From assembly GCA_020722245.1 (NCBI GenBank), contig DYLE01000006.1, positions 1 to 26,715 of the forward strand: a stretch of DNA of 26,715 nt, read 5' to 3'. Positions 16,255-24,677 of this stretch are shown here, piece after piece. The notes below the pieces were generated by a model. It had not been told where the DNA came from. It searched no databases and saw nothing but the letters and a program-made list of their open reading frames with translations. Both the position numbers and the translations under genes were made by a program. The stretch comes from Desulfonema limicola (GTDB taxonomy: Bacteria; Desulfobacterota; Desulfobacteria; Desulfobacterales; Desulfosalsimonadaceae). Position 1 is the stretch's first letter. Every line of letters begins with the position of its first letter.

Positions 16255-19200
16255 CGGCGGTAGCCTTTTCAGCCTTGATTTTTTCGTTTTCCCGGGTGAG
16301 CTTATCGATATCTACAGAGACCAGCTTCGAAACCCCCTTTTCCCCCATGGTGACGCCGAACAGGACATCCGCAAACTCCATGCTTTTTTTGTTATGGGTG
16401 ATCATGAGGATTTGAGATTTTTCGCCGATGATCCGGAGCAGATCATTGAAGCGATAGACGTTGGCCTCATCCAGCGCTGCATCGATTTCATCCAGAAGGC
16501 AGTAGGCCGAGGGGTTGATCAAGAACATGGAAAAAATAAAGGCGATGGCCGTCAGGGTCTTTTCCCCACCCGAAAGCAGGCTCAGTCGGCTGAGCCGCTT
16601 TCCATGGAGGTGAATCATCAACTCCACTCCGGATTCAAGGGGCTGGTCCGGCTGGGTCAGTTCCAGCCATGCCTCACCGCCTGAAAAAAGCCTTGGAAAA
16701 AGCCCCTTGAGCTTTTCATTAATGTCGTTGAACATTTGCATAAACAGGGTCTGGGTGACCCGGTTGATTTTTCGAATGAGGCTTTCCAGGTCATTGAGAG
16801 CGCTCACCAGGTCATCGCGTTGTTGAACAAGAAAATCATGGCGGGATTTTTGTTCCTCATAGGCTTCGATGGCTCCCAGGTTTACATCCCCGATCCCTTC
16901 AATTTTTTTTCTGTAGGTGGACAGGAGGGATTCCATTTGTTCAATGGAAAAATCAGACGACCTGACCTGATCCCGGTAGGTCTCCAGAATCTGGGCGAAT
17001 GAGAGGGAGTATTTTTCCAAAAACCGGTTCACCACGTTTTCCCGGTTGATCTGGTGTCGGGAGCGTTCGATCTCGAGTTCATGGATTTTTTGTTGGGTTT
17101 CATTGATAAATTTCCGGGTCTCGGAGATGCTTCCATCGGTTTTGCAAATTTCATCGATAATCCCCTGATATTGATTTTCATCCGCTTTTAAATCAAAATT
17201 TAGGCGGTTGACATATTCTCTGGCGGCGGACAGATTCTTTTCATACTCAAAAACAGCCTGGCTGACCCTGTCTTTTTTTTGTTTTTTGATGGTGATGTCC
17301 TGTTTGATCTGTTCGATCTGTTTCAAACCGTCCGTCAGGAACTGGTTCAGGCGGTTTAAGGTATTGCGCGAGTTTTCCATTTCCGCGTTGATTCGCGTCT
17401 GCGCGAGCCTCAATTCCATGAGGCCCTGATCAAAAACCTCCATCTGCGCCCTTGCAGCGGTCATCTTTTCGGATATGTTTTTAATTTTGTCTTCCGTCGA
17501 TTGGACCCCTGTGGAGAGCTCGGCCAGGGCGGCCTGGTGTTTGGAGATTTCATCCTCCACATCATGTTTTTCGCCCTCCAGTTTTTCCTTTTCAAGCCGG
17601 ATGAACTCCAGCTGGCTCAGGGCATGCTTGAGGCTTTCGGACGCGGTGAACCGCCGCTTTTCCGCATCCAGAACGTTTTCTTCAATTTTGTTTTTTTCAA
17701 CGATGAGTTTCTGAAGCTCTTTTTCTACTCGCCGGACATCCGCTTCAAGGCGGTTCGCCTGGTTTTGCTGGTCTTCAATGACCGTTTCGAGCTCTGAGAT
17801 CTTTTTTTTGAGCTGTTTGATCTCCAGTTTTTTCTCATAGATGCCGGAGAGCTTTTCCTTGCTCCCGCCGATCATGATTCCGTTTGAGGAGATCACATCC
17901 CCGTTTCGCGTGACCAGCTTTTTAAACCCGTTGTGCTGATGCCACAGCTGAAGCGCCGTGTCCATATCTTCCGTCACCACAACCTGTTTTAAAAGATCAA
18001 AAACCGGTTTTTCAAGCCCGGATTTTATGGAGACATGGTCGATGAGAAGATCCCCCTCTGTGCCCGCGCAGGTGGGATTTTCACTCTGCTCGCCGAACAG
18101 GGATACAGGGATAAAACCGCTCCGTCCGGCCTTGCTGGTTTTAAGGTAGTTGATGGATTCGACTCCGGTTTGCTCATCCCGAACCAGGATATACTGGAGC
18201 GCCTCTCCCAGCACCGCTTCCACGGCAAATTCAAATCCGGGTTCCGGCTCGATGACGTCTCCGGTCACGCCGACAATGCCGTTCGATCCGGATGGAGCGC
18301 CAGCATCAGCCGCGGATTTTGCACATTTCATGATCGCCTTTACGCCGTCCTTGTACCAGTCGTAATTTTCGTCCATTTTTTTAAGGCTGGAATACCGGGC
18401 TCTCAGGGTGTTGCGTTCGTCTATGTGTGCATGGACGGCCTTCACCTGGGAGGCGAGGTCCTGATTTTTTTTCTGAAGGGATTGCCTGGCCTCGGCGATC
18501 TGGTCTTCCACCTCTTTGCGCCGGGCGTTGTGGCTGTCGAGTTTGTCCGCTGCTTCCTGAACGCTTTGTTGTAACTCGGAAACCTTTCGGGATGATTTGG
18601 CCTCGTCCCCATGGAGATGCTCGAGCCTGCGGCTGATATTCTCCCGGTTGGATTGGGCGTATTTATGAATGTCCTGGTACCTGGTTTTTTTGGTGGTCAG
18701 GCCAAACAGCTCGTTTTTGGCCTCCTCCAGGTCTTTGTTTAGCGCTTCAAGATGCTCCCGGCCTGCCTGAAACGACTGTTTTTGTTTTTCAATGGAGGCG
18801 GTGAGGTCAGTTGTTTTTTTGGTGAAATCGGCTTGCCGGCTCGACTCTTGGGCGATTTCATCTTTTATGCCCTGATGTTTTTCCTCAAGCCTGAGCAGCG
18901 CCTCTTCAAGATCTGCGATTTCTTCAACCAGCCTTTTCCCCTCGTTTGTGAGGTGCTGCAAATCATTTTCCAGCTTGTCGATTTTCCGCTGGGTTTCGAT
19001 TTTTTCTGTTTTTTTTCGCGATATCTCCTGGTCCCTGCGGAGCTGCTCGGATTTTATCTGTTCCAGGGCGGAGTTCAGCCTTTCAAGCTCAGCGGCATGA
19101 AGGGAATCTTTTTCTTTTAATTCAGCTAACAGGCCTTCAGTTTTTTCAATTGCTTTGGCGTGTTCTTCATGGTGATAAACCGAAACCAGGATATCGGCCT

Positions 19201-19879
19201 GTTTGAACTGTTCCCGGTATTCCTTATACTGTTTGGCCCGGTTGGCCTGCCTGCGAAGGCTGTTCATCTGCCTGCTGATTTCTTCAATGAGATCGTTGAG
19301 CCGCTGAAGGTTCTGGTTTGTGGCGTTAAGCTTGGTGACTGCCTCATTTTTCCGGGTTTTATAGCGGGTCACTCCGGCGGTGTCCTCAATAAAAACCCTT
19401 CGTTCCTCGGGTGTGGCGTCGGTAATGGCGCCGATGGTCCCCTGCTGGACAATGGCGCAGGATTTGGAGGCCATGCCGCTTGCCAGAAACAGGTTATGAA
19501 TGTCCTTTAACCGGCAGGGCTGTTTGTTGATCAGATAGGCGCTTTCGCCGGAACGGTAAAGCCGGCGGGTGATCATTATTTCCGGTGGATGGAGGGTATT
19601 TTTAGTCGAATCGGGAATGTCGTTGGAAAGGGTAAGGGAAACCTCCGCCAGGTTCAGGGGAGGGCGTTTATCGGTTCCGGCAAAGATCACATCCCCCATG
19701 GCCTTTCCCCGGAGCTGTTTTATGCTCTGCTCCCCCATCACCCATTTAATGGCGTCGATGATGTTGCTCTTGCCGCAGCCGTTGGGCCCTACGATCGCGG
19801 ATATTCCGGGCGGAAATTCAATGACGCATTTGTTGGGAAATGACTTAAATCCGATTATTTCCAGGCGTTTAAGCCGCAT
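16247..19879 (-). CDS. smc: Chromosome segregation ATPase SMC
   Basis: A 1210-residue condensin subunit of normal size. Walker A GPNGCGKS is at 31-38, followed by NIIDAIKWVMGEQS. Two long coiled coils flank a hinge at about 530-640 (GIVGVTGDVIEPEPGFEFAV, AGRSGFIPVSLF). The C-terminal head carries the ABC signature LSGGEKTL near 1100 and Walker B CLLDEIDAALDEANV near 1125-1140. The protein dimerises through the hinge and, with ScpA and ScpB (not in this window), extrudes and organises DNA loops near the origin. A short tail rich in Lys and Glu follows the ATPase core. The ribosome site before the ATG is weak. It is transcribed with ftsY, a pairing also known in other phyla. Confidence 0.97.
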   Translation of the reverse strand: MRLKRLEIIGFKSFPNKCVIEFPPGISAIVGPNGCGKSNIIDAIKWVMGEQSIKQLRGKAMGDVIFAGTDKRPPLNLAEVSLTLSNDIPDSTKNTLHPPEIMITRRLYRSGESAYLINKQPCRLKDIHNLFLASGMASKSCAIVQQGTIGAITDATPEERRVFIEDTAGVTRYKTRKNEAVTKLNATNQNLQRLNDLIEEISRQMNSLRRQANRAKQYKEYREQFKQADILVSVYHHEEHAKAIEKTEGLLAELKEKDSLHAAELERLNSALEQIKSEQLRRDQEISRKKTEKIETQRKIDKLENDLQHLTNEGKRLVEEIADLEEALLRLEEKHQGIKDEIAQESSRQADFTKKTTDLTASIEKQKQSFQAGREHLEALNKDLEEAKNELFGLTTKKTRYQDIHKYAQSNRENISRRLEHLHGDEAKSSRKVSELQQSVQEAADKLDSHNARRKEVEDQIAEARQSLQKKNQDLASQVKAVHAHIDERNTLRARYSSLKKMDENYDWYKDGVKAIMKCAKSAADAGAPSGSNGIVGVTGDVIEPEPGFEFAVEAVLGEALQYILVRDEQTGVESINYLKTSKAGRSGFIPVSLFGEQSENPTCAGTEGDLLIDHVSIKSGLEKPVFDLLKQVVVTEDMDTALQLWHQHNGFKKLVTRNGDVISSNGIMIGGSKEKLSGIYEKKLEIKQLKKKISELETVIEDQQNQANRLEADVRRVEKELQKLIVEKNKIEENVLDAEKRRFTASESLKHALSQLEFIRLEKEKLEGEKHDVEDEISKHQAALAELSTGVQSTEDKIKNISEKMTAARAQMEVFDQGLMELRLAQTRINAEMENSRNTLNRLNQFLTDGLKQIEQIKQDITIKKQKKDRVSQAVFEYEKNLSAAREYVNRLNFDLKADENQYQGIIDEICKTDGSISETRKFINETQQKIHELEIERSRHQINRENVVNRFLEKYSLSFAQILETYRDQVRSSDFSIEQMESLLSTYRKKIEGIGDVNLGAIEAYEEQKSRHDFLVQQRDDLVSALNDLESLIRKINRVTQTLFMQMFNDINEKLKGLFPRLFSGGEAWLELTQPDQPLESGVELMIHLHGKRLSRLSLLSGGEKTLTAIAFIFSMFLINPSAYCLLDEIDAALDEANVYRFNDLLRIIGEKSQILMITHNKKSMEFADVLFGVTMGEKGVSKLVSVDIDKLTRENEKIKAEKATADA

Positions 19880-20090
19880 TCATCGCTCTGAACATGTTTT
19901 TGGGGTAACCCCATTTCGGCACATGGGTAAGAAACACTCCGAATGGAAACGCATCCTCTGCTTCCTTTAAATTTTTTTTATTTAACCTAAATATTTTACA
20001 GGGTGCAATAAAAAAACAGCCCTGTTTATTTTTCTTTTGCAGCAGTGTTTGATCTATGACTTCAAACCATATATAATCCTCAAAAAACAT
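19869..20090 (-). CDS. Possible small ORF overlapping the smc start
   Basis: On the minus strand an ATG at 20090 opens a 73-codon frame that ends in a TAA at 19871-19869, 11 nt inside smc, which would allow translational coupling. The predicted protein has no signal peptide; the first half is aromatic and hydrophobic, the middle is basic (FRLNKKNLKEAEDAF), and the end is FGVFLTHVPKWGYPKN followed by a short tail. I recognise no family. Against it: the first half has the AT-rich third positions of ordinary intergenic DNA, there is no good Shine-Dalgarno, and the plus-strand promoter at 20049-20077 lies within it. It may equally be the untranslated leader of smc. Confidence 0.25.
   Translation of the reverse strand: MFFEDYIWFEVIDQTLLQKKNKQGCFFIAPCKIFRLNKKNLKEAEDAFPFGVFLTHVPKWGYPKNMFRAMNAA
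20049..20077 (+). promoter_or_regulatory. Sigma70-type promoter of the aminotransferase operon
   Basis: TTGATC (20049-20054) and a perfect -10 TATAAT (20072-20077) are separated by exactly 17 nt. Transcription would begin near 20084, giving a leader of about 35 nt that contains the AGGGGG ribosome site at 20107-20112. No operator-like palindrome is obvious around it. Confidence 0.7.
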
Positions 20091-20118
20091 AACCGGGCCA
20101 TCGGGCAGGGGGTAGAAA

Positions 20119-21366
20119 ATGGAGCAGGGGGAAGTACAAAAAGAAGCGGTTTTTAAAAAATATGCCAGGCATGTGTCTTCGCGCAAGGCCCAGTTTTTTT
20201 TGGATGTCGGGATTCATTTTGTACCGGGAAAACGGGAAGGCCCTTTTATCTGGGACATCGAGGGGAAAAAACGGCTGATCAACTGCCATGTAAACGGCGG
20301 GGTGTTCAACCTGGGCCATCGGCACCCTGAAATCATCGCCGCCCTGGAAAGCGCCATGCGCTCCGTTGACATCGGCAACCACCATCTGGTCAGCAAACAA
20401 AAGGCGGATCTTGCTGAGAGGTTGGCTGCTCTTTCGCCCAAAGGCATGGAATACGTTGTTTTCGGCGTAAGCGGCGGGGAGGCCGTGGATACCGCCATAA
20501 AAATCGCCCGCAAGGCCACCGGTCGGCGGGGGGTGATTTCCGCTCTGGGGGGCTACCACGGGCATACCGGGCTGGCCCTGGCTGCCGGGGACGCCAAATA
20601 CAGGGAGCCGTTTTTATCGGGTTCCCCCGATTTTCTGCAGGTGCCCTTCAATGATGTGGCGGCCCTGAAGAACCGCCTGAACCCCAGTATCGCAGCGGTG
20701 ATCTTTGAAACCATTCCCGCCACCCTGGGCATGCCCATACCCGATGATGATTATTATTCCCAGGTGAAGCGGTTGTGCGCGCAAAACGGGTCCTTGCTTA
20801 TTATTGACGAGGTGCAGACCGGCCTGGGCCGGACCGGAAGGTTCTGGGGGATTTCGCATTACGGGGTGGTTCCGGACATGATTGTTTCCGCCAAGGGCCT
20901 GGGCGGAGGCATCTACCCGATCACCGCCACCATCCTTCACAAGGACCTGGAAGCCGTGTTTCATGAGGATCCGTTTATACATATCTCCACCGCCGGAGGG
21001 GCGGACATCGGCTGTCTGGTGGCGCAGAAGGTGATCGAGATTTCCTCTAAGGATGTCTTTTTGCAACATGTCAATGATCTTGCCGATGTGTTTGCAGCCG
21101 GCATGAAAGCCCTGGTTTTAAGATACTCAAAGGTTTTATCGGCGTTCCGGCAGAAAGGCCTGATGTGCGGGCTTAAAACCACAAGCCCGGACCTGGGACC
21201 CCTGATGACCAAGGCCTGTTACGACGCCGGTCTGCTGTGCATCTATGCGGGAAACGACACCTCGGTGGTTCAGTTGCTGCCGCCGTTGATCATCGATATC
21301 CCGCTAGCCCAGGAAATTCTTCAGCGCATGGAAAAGGCGATTGAAATGGTCGAAGCGTTTGTGTAG
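20119..21366 (+). CDS. Class III PLP-dependent aminotransferase
   Basis: A 415-residue fold-type I, class III aminotransferase. Key features are the N-terminal GPFIWDIEGKKRLINCHVNGG, FGVSGGEAVDTAIKIARKATGR (phosphate-binding SGGEA), GGYHGHTG with the cofactor-stacking aromatic, IIDEVQTGLGRTG with Asp230 contacting the pyridine nitrogen, and SAKGLGGG with Schiff-base Lys259. Family members move amino groups between omega-amino acids, diamines or amino ketones and 2-oxo acids, or act as 2,1-aminomutases. Nothing here fixes the substrate. The ATG has a strong ribosome site (AGGGGG, 6-nt spacer) and a promoter 42 nt upstream. It heads a three-gene unit with a kinase-like protein 24 nt downstream and a secernin-type hydrolase, so it probably acts in the same unknown pathway. 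Confidence 0.9.
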   Translation: MEQGEVQKEAVFKKYARHVSSRKAQFFLDVGIHFVPGKREGPFIWDIEGKKRLINCHVNGGVFNLGHRHPEIIAALESAMRSVDIGNHHLVSKQKADLAERLAALSPKGMEYVVFGVSGGEAVDTAIKIARKATGRRGVISALGGYHGHTGLALAAGDAKYREPFLSGSPDFLQVPFNDVAALKNRLNPSIAAVIFETIPATLGMPIPDDDYYSQVKRLCAQNGSLLIIDEVQTGLGRTGRFWGISHYGVVPDMIVSAKGLGGGIYPITATILHKDLEAVFHEDPFIHISTAGGADIGCLVAQKVIEISSKDVFLQHVNDLADVFAAGMKALVLRYSKVLSAFRQKGLMCGLKTTSPDLGPLMTKACYDAGLLCIYAGNDTSVVQLLPPLIIDIPLAQEILQRMEKAIEMVEAFV

Positions 21367-21390
21367 AAACGTTTAAGTTCGAGGTGGAAG

Positions 21391-22335
21391 ATGGATGTGG
21401 ATCTCGGCCTGCTGAAAATGTTTGAGGACCAGCTAAACCCTTCCCATCCTGAAAAAAGCGGCGTCCCCGCAAAGATACTCGGATATGGTGAAATCTCGGC
21501 GACCTTTTCCATCGCAAAGATGCCGGGGGTGGCCTTCAAGCGGATGCCGCCGTTTAACAGCATGGAAGAAATTGCGGCTTACCGGTCGGCGGTGGACCGA
21601 TACTGCGCCTTGTTAAAACAGGGCTGTGGGATCGATGTGGTGGAGTACAGTGTTTATACCATGACCAATCGGTACGATGAACAGATACTTTACCTGGCCC
21701 AGCCTCGGCTGCCCGATACCTCGATCGGTAATTACATATTAAAACAAGGCGGCGTCAGTGATCTGGAGATCATCATCCAGGCCGTATTGCCGCATCTGAT
21801 TCACATTTATCAATGGAACCGGGCGCACATGCCCGATGCGCAGATCGCCATAGACGGGCAGCTCTCCAACTGGAGCTTTGAGTTTGGTGAAAAGAAAGAA
21901 TGCCGGGCGGTTTATTTTGATATCACCACCCCTCTGTTCCGGATAAACAAGACAGAGCAGCTGGATACCGAGATATTCCTGAAAAGCTGCCCCTCGTTTC
22001 TGGTGTGGCTGGTGCGATGGCAGTTCCTTCAGGATGTTCTGGATCGCTATTATGACACCCGGATGGTGCTGATCGATCTGGTGGCCAATTTTTACAAGGA
22101 GGGGAGGGAGGATCGCATCGATAAGGCCATTACCCTTATCAATCAATGGCTGGCAGAGCAGGATTTTCAAAAAGAAATTCCTCCATTGACCCAAAAAGAG
22201 GTGGATCGGTATTATAAAAACGATGCCTTTATCTGGAGCCTGTTTTTATACCTGAGACGGTTTGACCGGTTTTTGAAAACCCGGGTGTCCGGCGGTCGGT
22301 ATAACTTTATTTTACCCGGCAAAATCAAGCGATAG
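21391..22335 (+). CDS. Divergent protein-kinase-fold-like protein, function unknown
   Basis: A 314-residue soluble protein with no signal peptide. I do not recognise it as a named enzyme, but it shows a plausible order of kinase/aminoglycoside-phosphotransferase-fold motifs: a glycine-containing loop ILGYGEISATFSI at 29-41, a VAFK segment with Lys50 in the place of the ATP-binding lysine, a catalytic-loop-like IDGQLSNW with Asp155 and Asn160 at the canonical D-x4-N spacing, and a candidate metal-binding Asp177 in VYFDITTP seventeen residues later. The catalytic histidine of HxD is replaced by Ala153. The C-terminal third is helical, with aromatic and basic residues. GAGGTGG is the ribosome site, and the gene lies between the aminotransferase and secernin-type genes. 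A small-molecule phosphotransferase is my inference from motifs; a pseudokinase is also possible. Confidence 0.6.
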   Translation: MDVDLGLLKMFEDQLNPSHPEKSGVPAKILGYGEISATFSIAKMPGVAFKRMPPFNSMEEIAAYRSAVDRYCALLKQGCGIDVVEYSVYTMTNRYDEQILYLAQPRLPDTSIGNYILKQGGVSDLEIIIQAVLPHLIHIYQWNRAHMPDAQIAIDGQLSNWSFEFGEKKECRAVYFDITTPLFRINKTEQLDTEIFLKSCPSFLVWLVRWQFLQDVLDRYYDTRMVLIDLVANFYKEGREDRIDKAITLINQWLAEQDFQKEIPPLTQKEVDRYYKNDAFIWSLFLYLRRFDRFLKTRVSGGRYNFILPGKIKR

Positions 22336-22343
22336 GTGATTCG

Positions 22344-23642
22344 ATGTGTGATACCCTTGTGCTTAAAAAAGACGGGGCTGTTTTTTTCGCCAAAAACAGC
22401 GATCGGGAGCCCGGCGAGGCCCAACTCGTTGTCCGTATTCCGGCGGTTGCAAACGACCGGCGGGCCAGGCTGAAGACCACCTATATCGAGGTGGATCAGA
22501 CCGCCAACCGGCATGGGGTGATTTTAAGCAAGCCGTTCTGGATCTGGGGCGCGGAAATGGGTGTAAATGACCGGGGCGTGGTGATCGGCAATGAGGCGGT
22601 GTTTACCCGGGTCATGGAAAAGACACCGGGACTGATCGGCATGGACCTGCTTCGCCTCGGGCTTGAACGGGGGGATACCGCCGAGCATAGCCTGCATGTC
22701 ATTATTGAGATGCTTGAAACCTACGGCCAGGGCGGAATATGCGGGTACCGGGACAGGCGGTTGCGCTACGACAACAGTTTTATCATCGCGGATTCAGGCC
22801 AGGCCTGGGTCCTGGAAACCGCCGGCCGGCACTGGGCGGCCAAGGCGGTCACATCCGCTTCTTGTATCTCAAACTGCCTGACCATCGGCGAGGACTATGA
22901 CCTCACGTCCAATGGCCTTGAGGATTTTGCAAAGCAAAGAGGGCTGTTTTCAGGACAGGGACGGCTCAATTTTAAAAAGACGTTTGATACCCGGTTTATC
23001 CCTTTCTTTGCCGCATCCCGCTATCGACTGGGGTTAAGCAGCAGCCTTCTTAAAGGGATGGCAAACGGCGGTCCGATGCATCTGGGCAAAATGATGAACG
23101 CCCTGCGAAGCCATTTCAAAGAACCGTATGCACCGGCCGAAGGGACAAACCGGGATATCTGCATGCACGCCGGGGGGCCTATACGAAGAAGCCAGACCTG
23201 CGGGTCCATGGTGTCGCGGCTGGTCCCCAAGAATCCGTCCCATTTTTTCACAGGTACGTCCGCCCCCTGCCTTTCGGTGTTTAAACCCGCAGCGTTTGAC
23301 CCAGACATCCGTTTCAGCGTGCTCAACCCGGATGAAAAGACCGTTGTTGGATCATTATGGCGGCGGCACGAAGAAATTCATCGCCGGCTGATCTTTAACA
23401 AAGAGGCGCGGGACCAGGTGAAACGGTCTATAGTCGAGACGGAAAAAAATATTTTGGACCTTTTTGAGAAATCCGGGCCTGATGTGGACGCATCCCGGCT
23501 TCAAGCGGCCGACCGCCTGGCCGCAGACTGGGAAGAGGAGTTGTATCAAAAATACAAGGACCTGCCGTTTGATTATGCCATGCTGAGCCCTTATGCGCTT
23601 TACTGGCGGCGTATGAACCGGATCGACGGGTTTACGTCGTAA
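22344..23642 (+). CDS. Secernin / peptidase C69-like Ntn hydrolase
   Basis: A 432-residue N-terminal-nucleophile hydrolase of the secernin type. Removal of Met1 would expose Cys2 as the catalytic N-terminal nucleophile (MCDTLV), followed by the family block FFAKNSDREPGEAQ. Further matches to secernins as I know them are VNDRGVVIGNEAVFT, YDNSFIIADSG-AWVLETAGRHWAAK, the TCGSMVSRL block and HFFTGTSAPCLSVFKP. Ntn hydrolases cleave amide bonds such as dipeptides or acyl-amines; the bacterial members of this branch are mostly uncharacterised. There is no signal peptide, so it should act in the cytoplasm. The ribosome site AGGTGA overlaps the stop of the kinase-like gene, so the two are tightly coupled. 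It is convergent with nagZ, with only 12 nt between stop codons. Confidence 0.85.
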   Translation: MCDTLVLKKDGAVFFAKNSDREPGEAQLVVRIPAVANDRRARLKTTYIEVDQTANRHGVILSKPFWIWGAEMGVNDRGVVIGNEAVFTRVMEKTPGLIGMDLLRLGLERGDTAEHSLHVIIEMLETYGQGGICGYRDRRLRYDNSFIIADSGQAWVLETAGRHWAAKAVTSASCISNCLTIGEDYDLTSNGLEDFAKQRGLFSGQGRLNFKKTFDTRFIPFFAASRYRLGLSSSLLKGMANGGPMHLGKMMNALRSHFKEPYAPAEGTNRDICMHAGGPIRRSQTCGSMVSRLVPKNPSHFFTGTSAPCLSVFKPAAFDPDIRFSVLNPDEKTVVGSLWRRHEEIHRRLIFNKEARDQVKRSIVETEKNILDLFEKSGPDVDASRLQAADRLAADWEEELYQKYKDLPFDYAMLSPYALYWRRMNRIDGFTS

Positions 23643-23654
23643 CCTTCAGCGCGG

Positions 23655-24677
23655 TTAAACCTGAATATATTTTTTCTTAAGGGCCATGATTCGTTTAACA
23701 GAAGCATCGGCCCTGTCTTTCAATTTTTTATCATCAGAAAATTCTTTAATCATTTGCTCCCATGCGGTTTCGATATTCGGACCCTTGTGACAGATCAGGG
23801 CGATATCCGCATCCGCCCTCAGTATCTGATGAATGGCGGTTTGAATATCATAGTGGTTTTTGATCGCGCCCATATCCAGGTCGTCCGTGATGATCACCCC
23901 GTCAAAACCCATGCGGTTTCGAAGCATCCGTGCCGACACTTGAGGGGAAAGGCTGGCCGGCCAGAGCGGATCGATCCGGGTGTAGCGGATATGGGAGAGC
24001 ATGATGCCGGAGACGCCCGCATCAATGGCGGCATAAAAAGGGATCAGGTCAAAGGATGCCAGATCCTTTTCGGCAACATCCATGCCCGGCATCTCGATAT
24101 GGGAGTCTGTGGTGGTCCGGCCGATTCCGGGAAAGTGCTTGGCCACGGAAATGATTTTTTGTTTCTGCATTTTTTGAATGTAAACCGCTCCCAGTTTGGC
24201 CACATGCTTCGGGTCATGCCCGAACACGCGTTTTTCCATAATGCTTTTTATTCCCGAAGGGGCCACATCCAGAACCGGCGCCATGTTCATGTTGATGCCC
24301 AGATGTTTTAACTGATCCGCGGTTTCAGTGGAAATTTGTGCGGCCTCGGATTCGGTGAGAATGTCCGGGGTCCCGGGAAATTCTTGGAAATTTGGGGCTT
24401 TTAGGCGCGTGACCACCCCCCCCTCCTGATCAATGGCGATAAAAAGCGGCGGCCGGTTGCAGGAGGCGGCAAACTCCTGAATGGAGGCGCAAAGGTTTTT
24501 GAGTTGTTTGGCATCCACGATGTTTTGCGAAAAAAGGATCACCCCGCCAACACCTAAAGCCTGAATCAGATTTTTAAGATCGTTGTTTAGATAAGTTCCG
24601 TCAAACCCGGCCATAAGCCGCTGGCCGGCGATTTGGGTGATTGAAAACCGGTCTGGATCATAGCTCATGGGGTTCAC
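23655..24677 (-). CDS. nagZ: Beta-N-acetylhexosaminidase NagZ-like (GH3)
   Basis: A glycoside hydrolase family 3 protein of about 340 residues and a single TIM barrel, the size of NagZ. Recognisable blocks are AGQRLMAGFDG, FIAIDQEGGVV, NMNMAPVLDVAP, VAKHFPGIGRTTTDSH with the family acid/base His on the flexible loop, and VIITDDLDMGAI with the nucleophile Asp near residue 264. NagZ removes N-acetylglucosamine from anhydromuropeptides in the cytoplasm during cell-wall recycling; no signal peptide is seen here, which agrees. Two starts are possible: GTG at 24677, overlapping the TGA of the upstream hydrolase gene by GTGA, or ATG at 24668, with GGTGA 5 nt before it. Exact substrate preference is inferred from family. 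Confidence 0.9.
   Translation of the reverse strand: MNPMSYDPDRFSITQIAGQRLMAGFDGTYLNNDLKNLIQALGVGGVILFSQNIVDAKQLKNLCASIQEFAASCNRPPLFIAIDQEGGVVTRLKAPNFQEFPGTPDILTESEAAQISTETADQLKHLGINMNMAPVLDVAPSGIKSIMEKRVFGHDPKHVAKLGAVYIQKMQKQKIISVAKHFPGIGRTTTDSHIEMPGMDVAEKDLASFDLIPFYAAIDAGVSGIMLSHIRYTRIDPLWPASLSPQVSARMLRNRMGFDGVIITDDLDMGAIKNHYDIQTAIHQILRADADIALICHKGPNIETAWEQMIKEFSDDKKLKDRADASVKRIMALKKKYIQV

Noticed and set aside
16394..16684. Plus-strand frames antisense to smc, including this one
   Set aside because: They mirror codon periodicity of smc, have no ribosome site and show no protein family.
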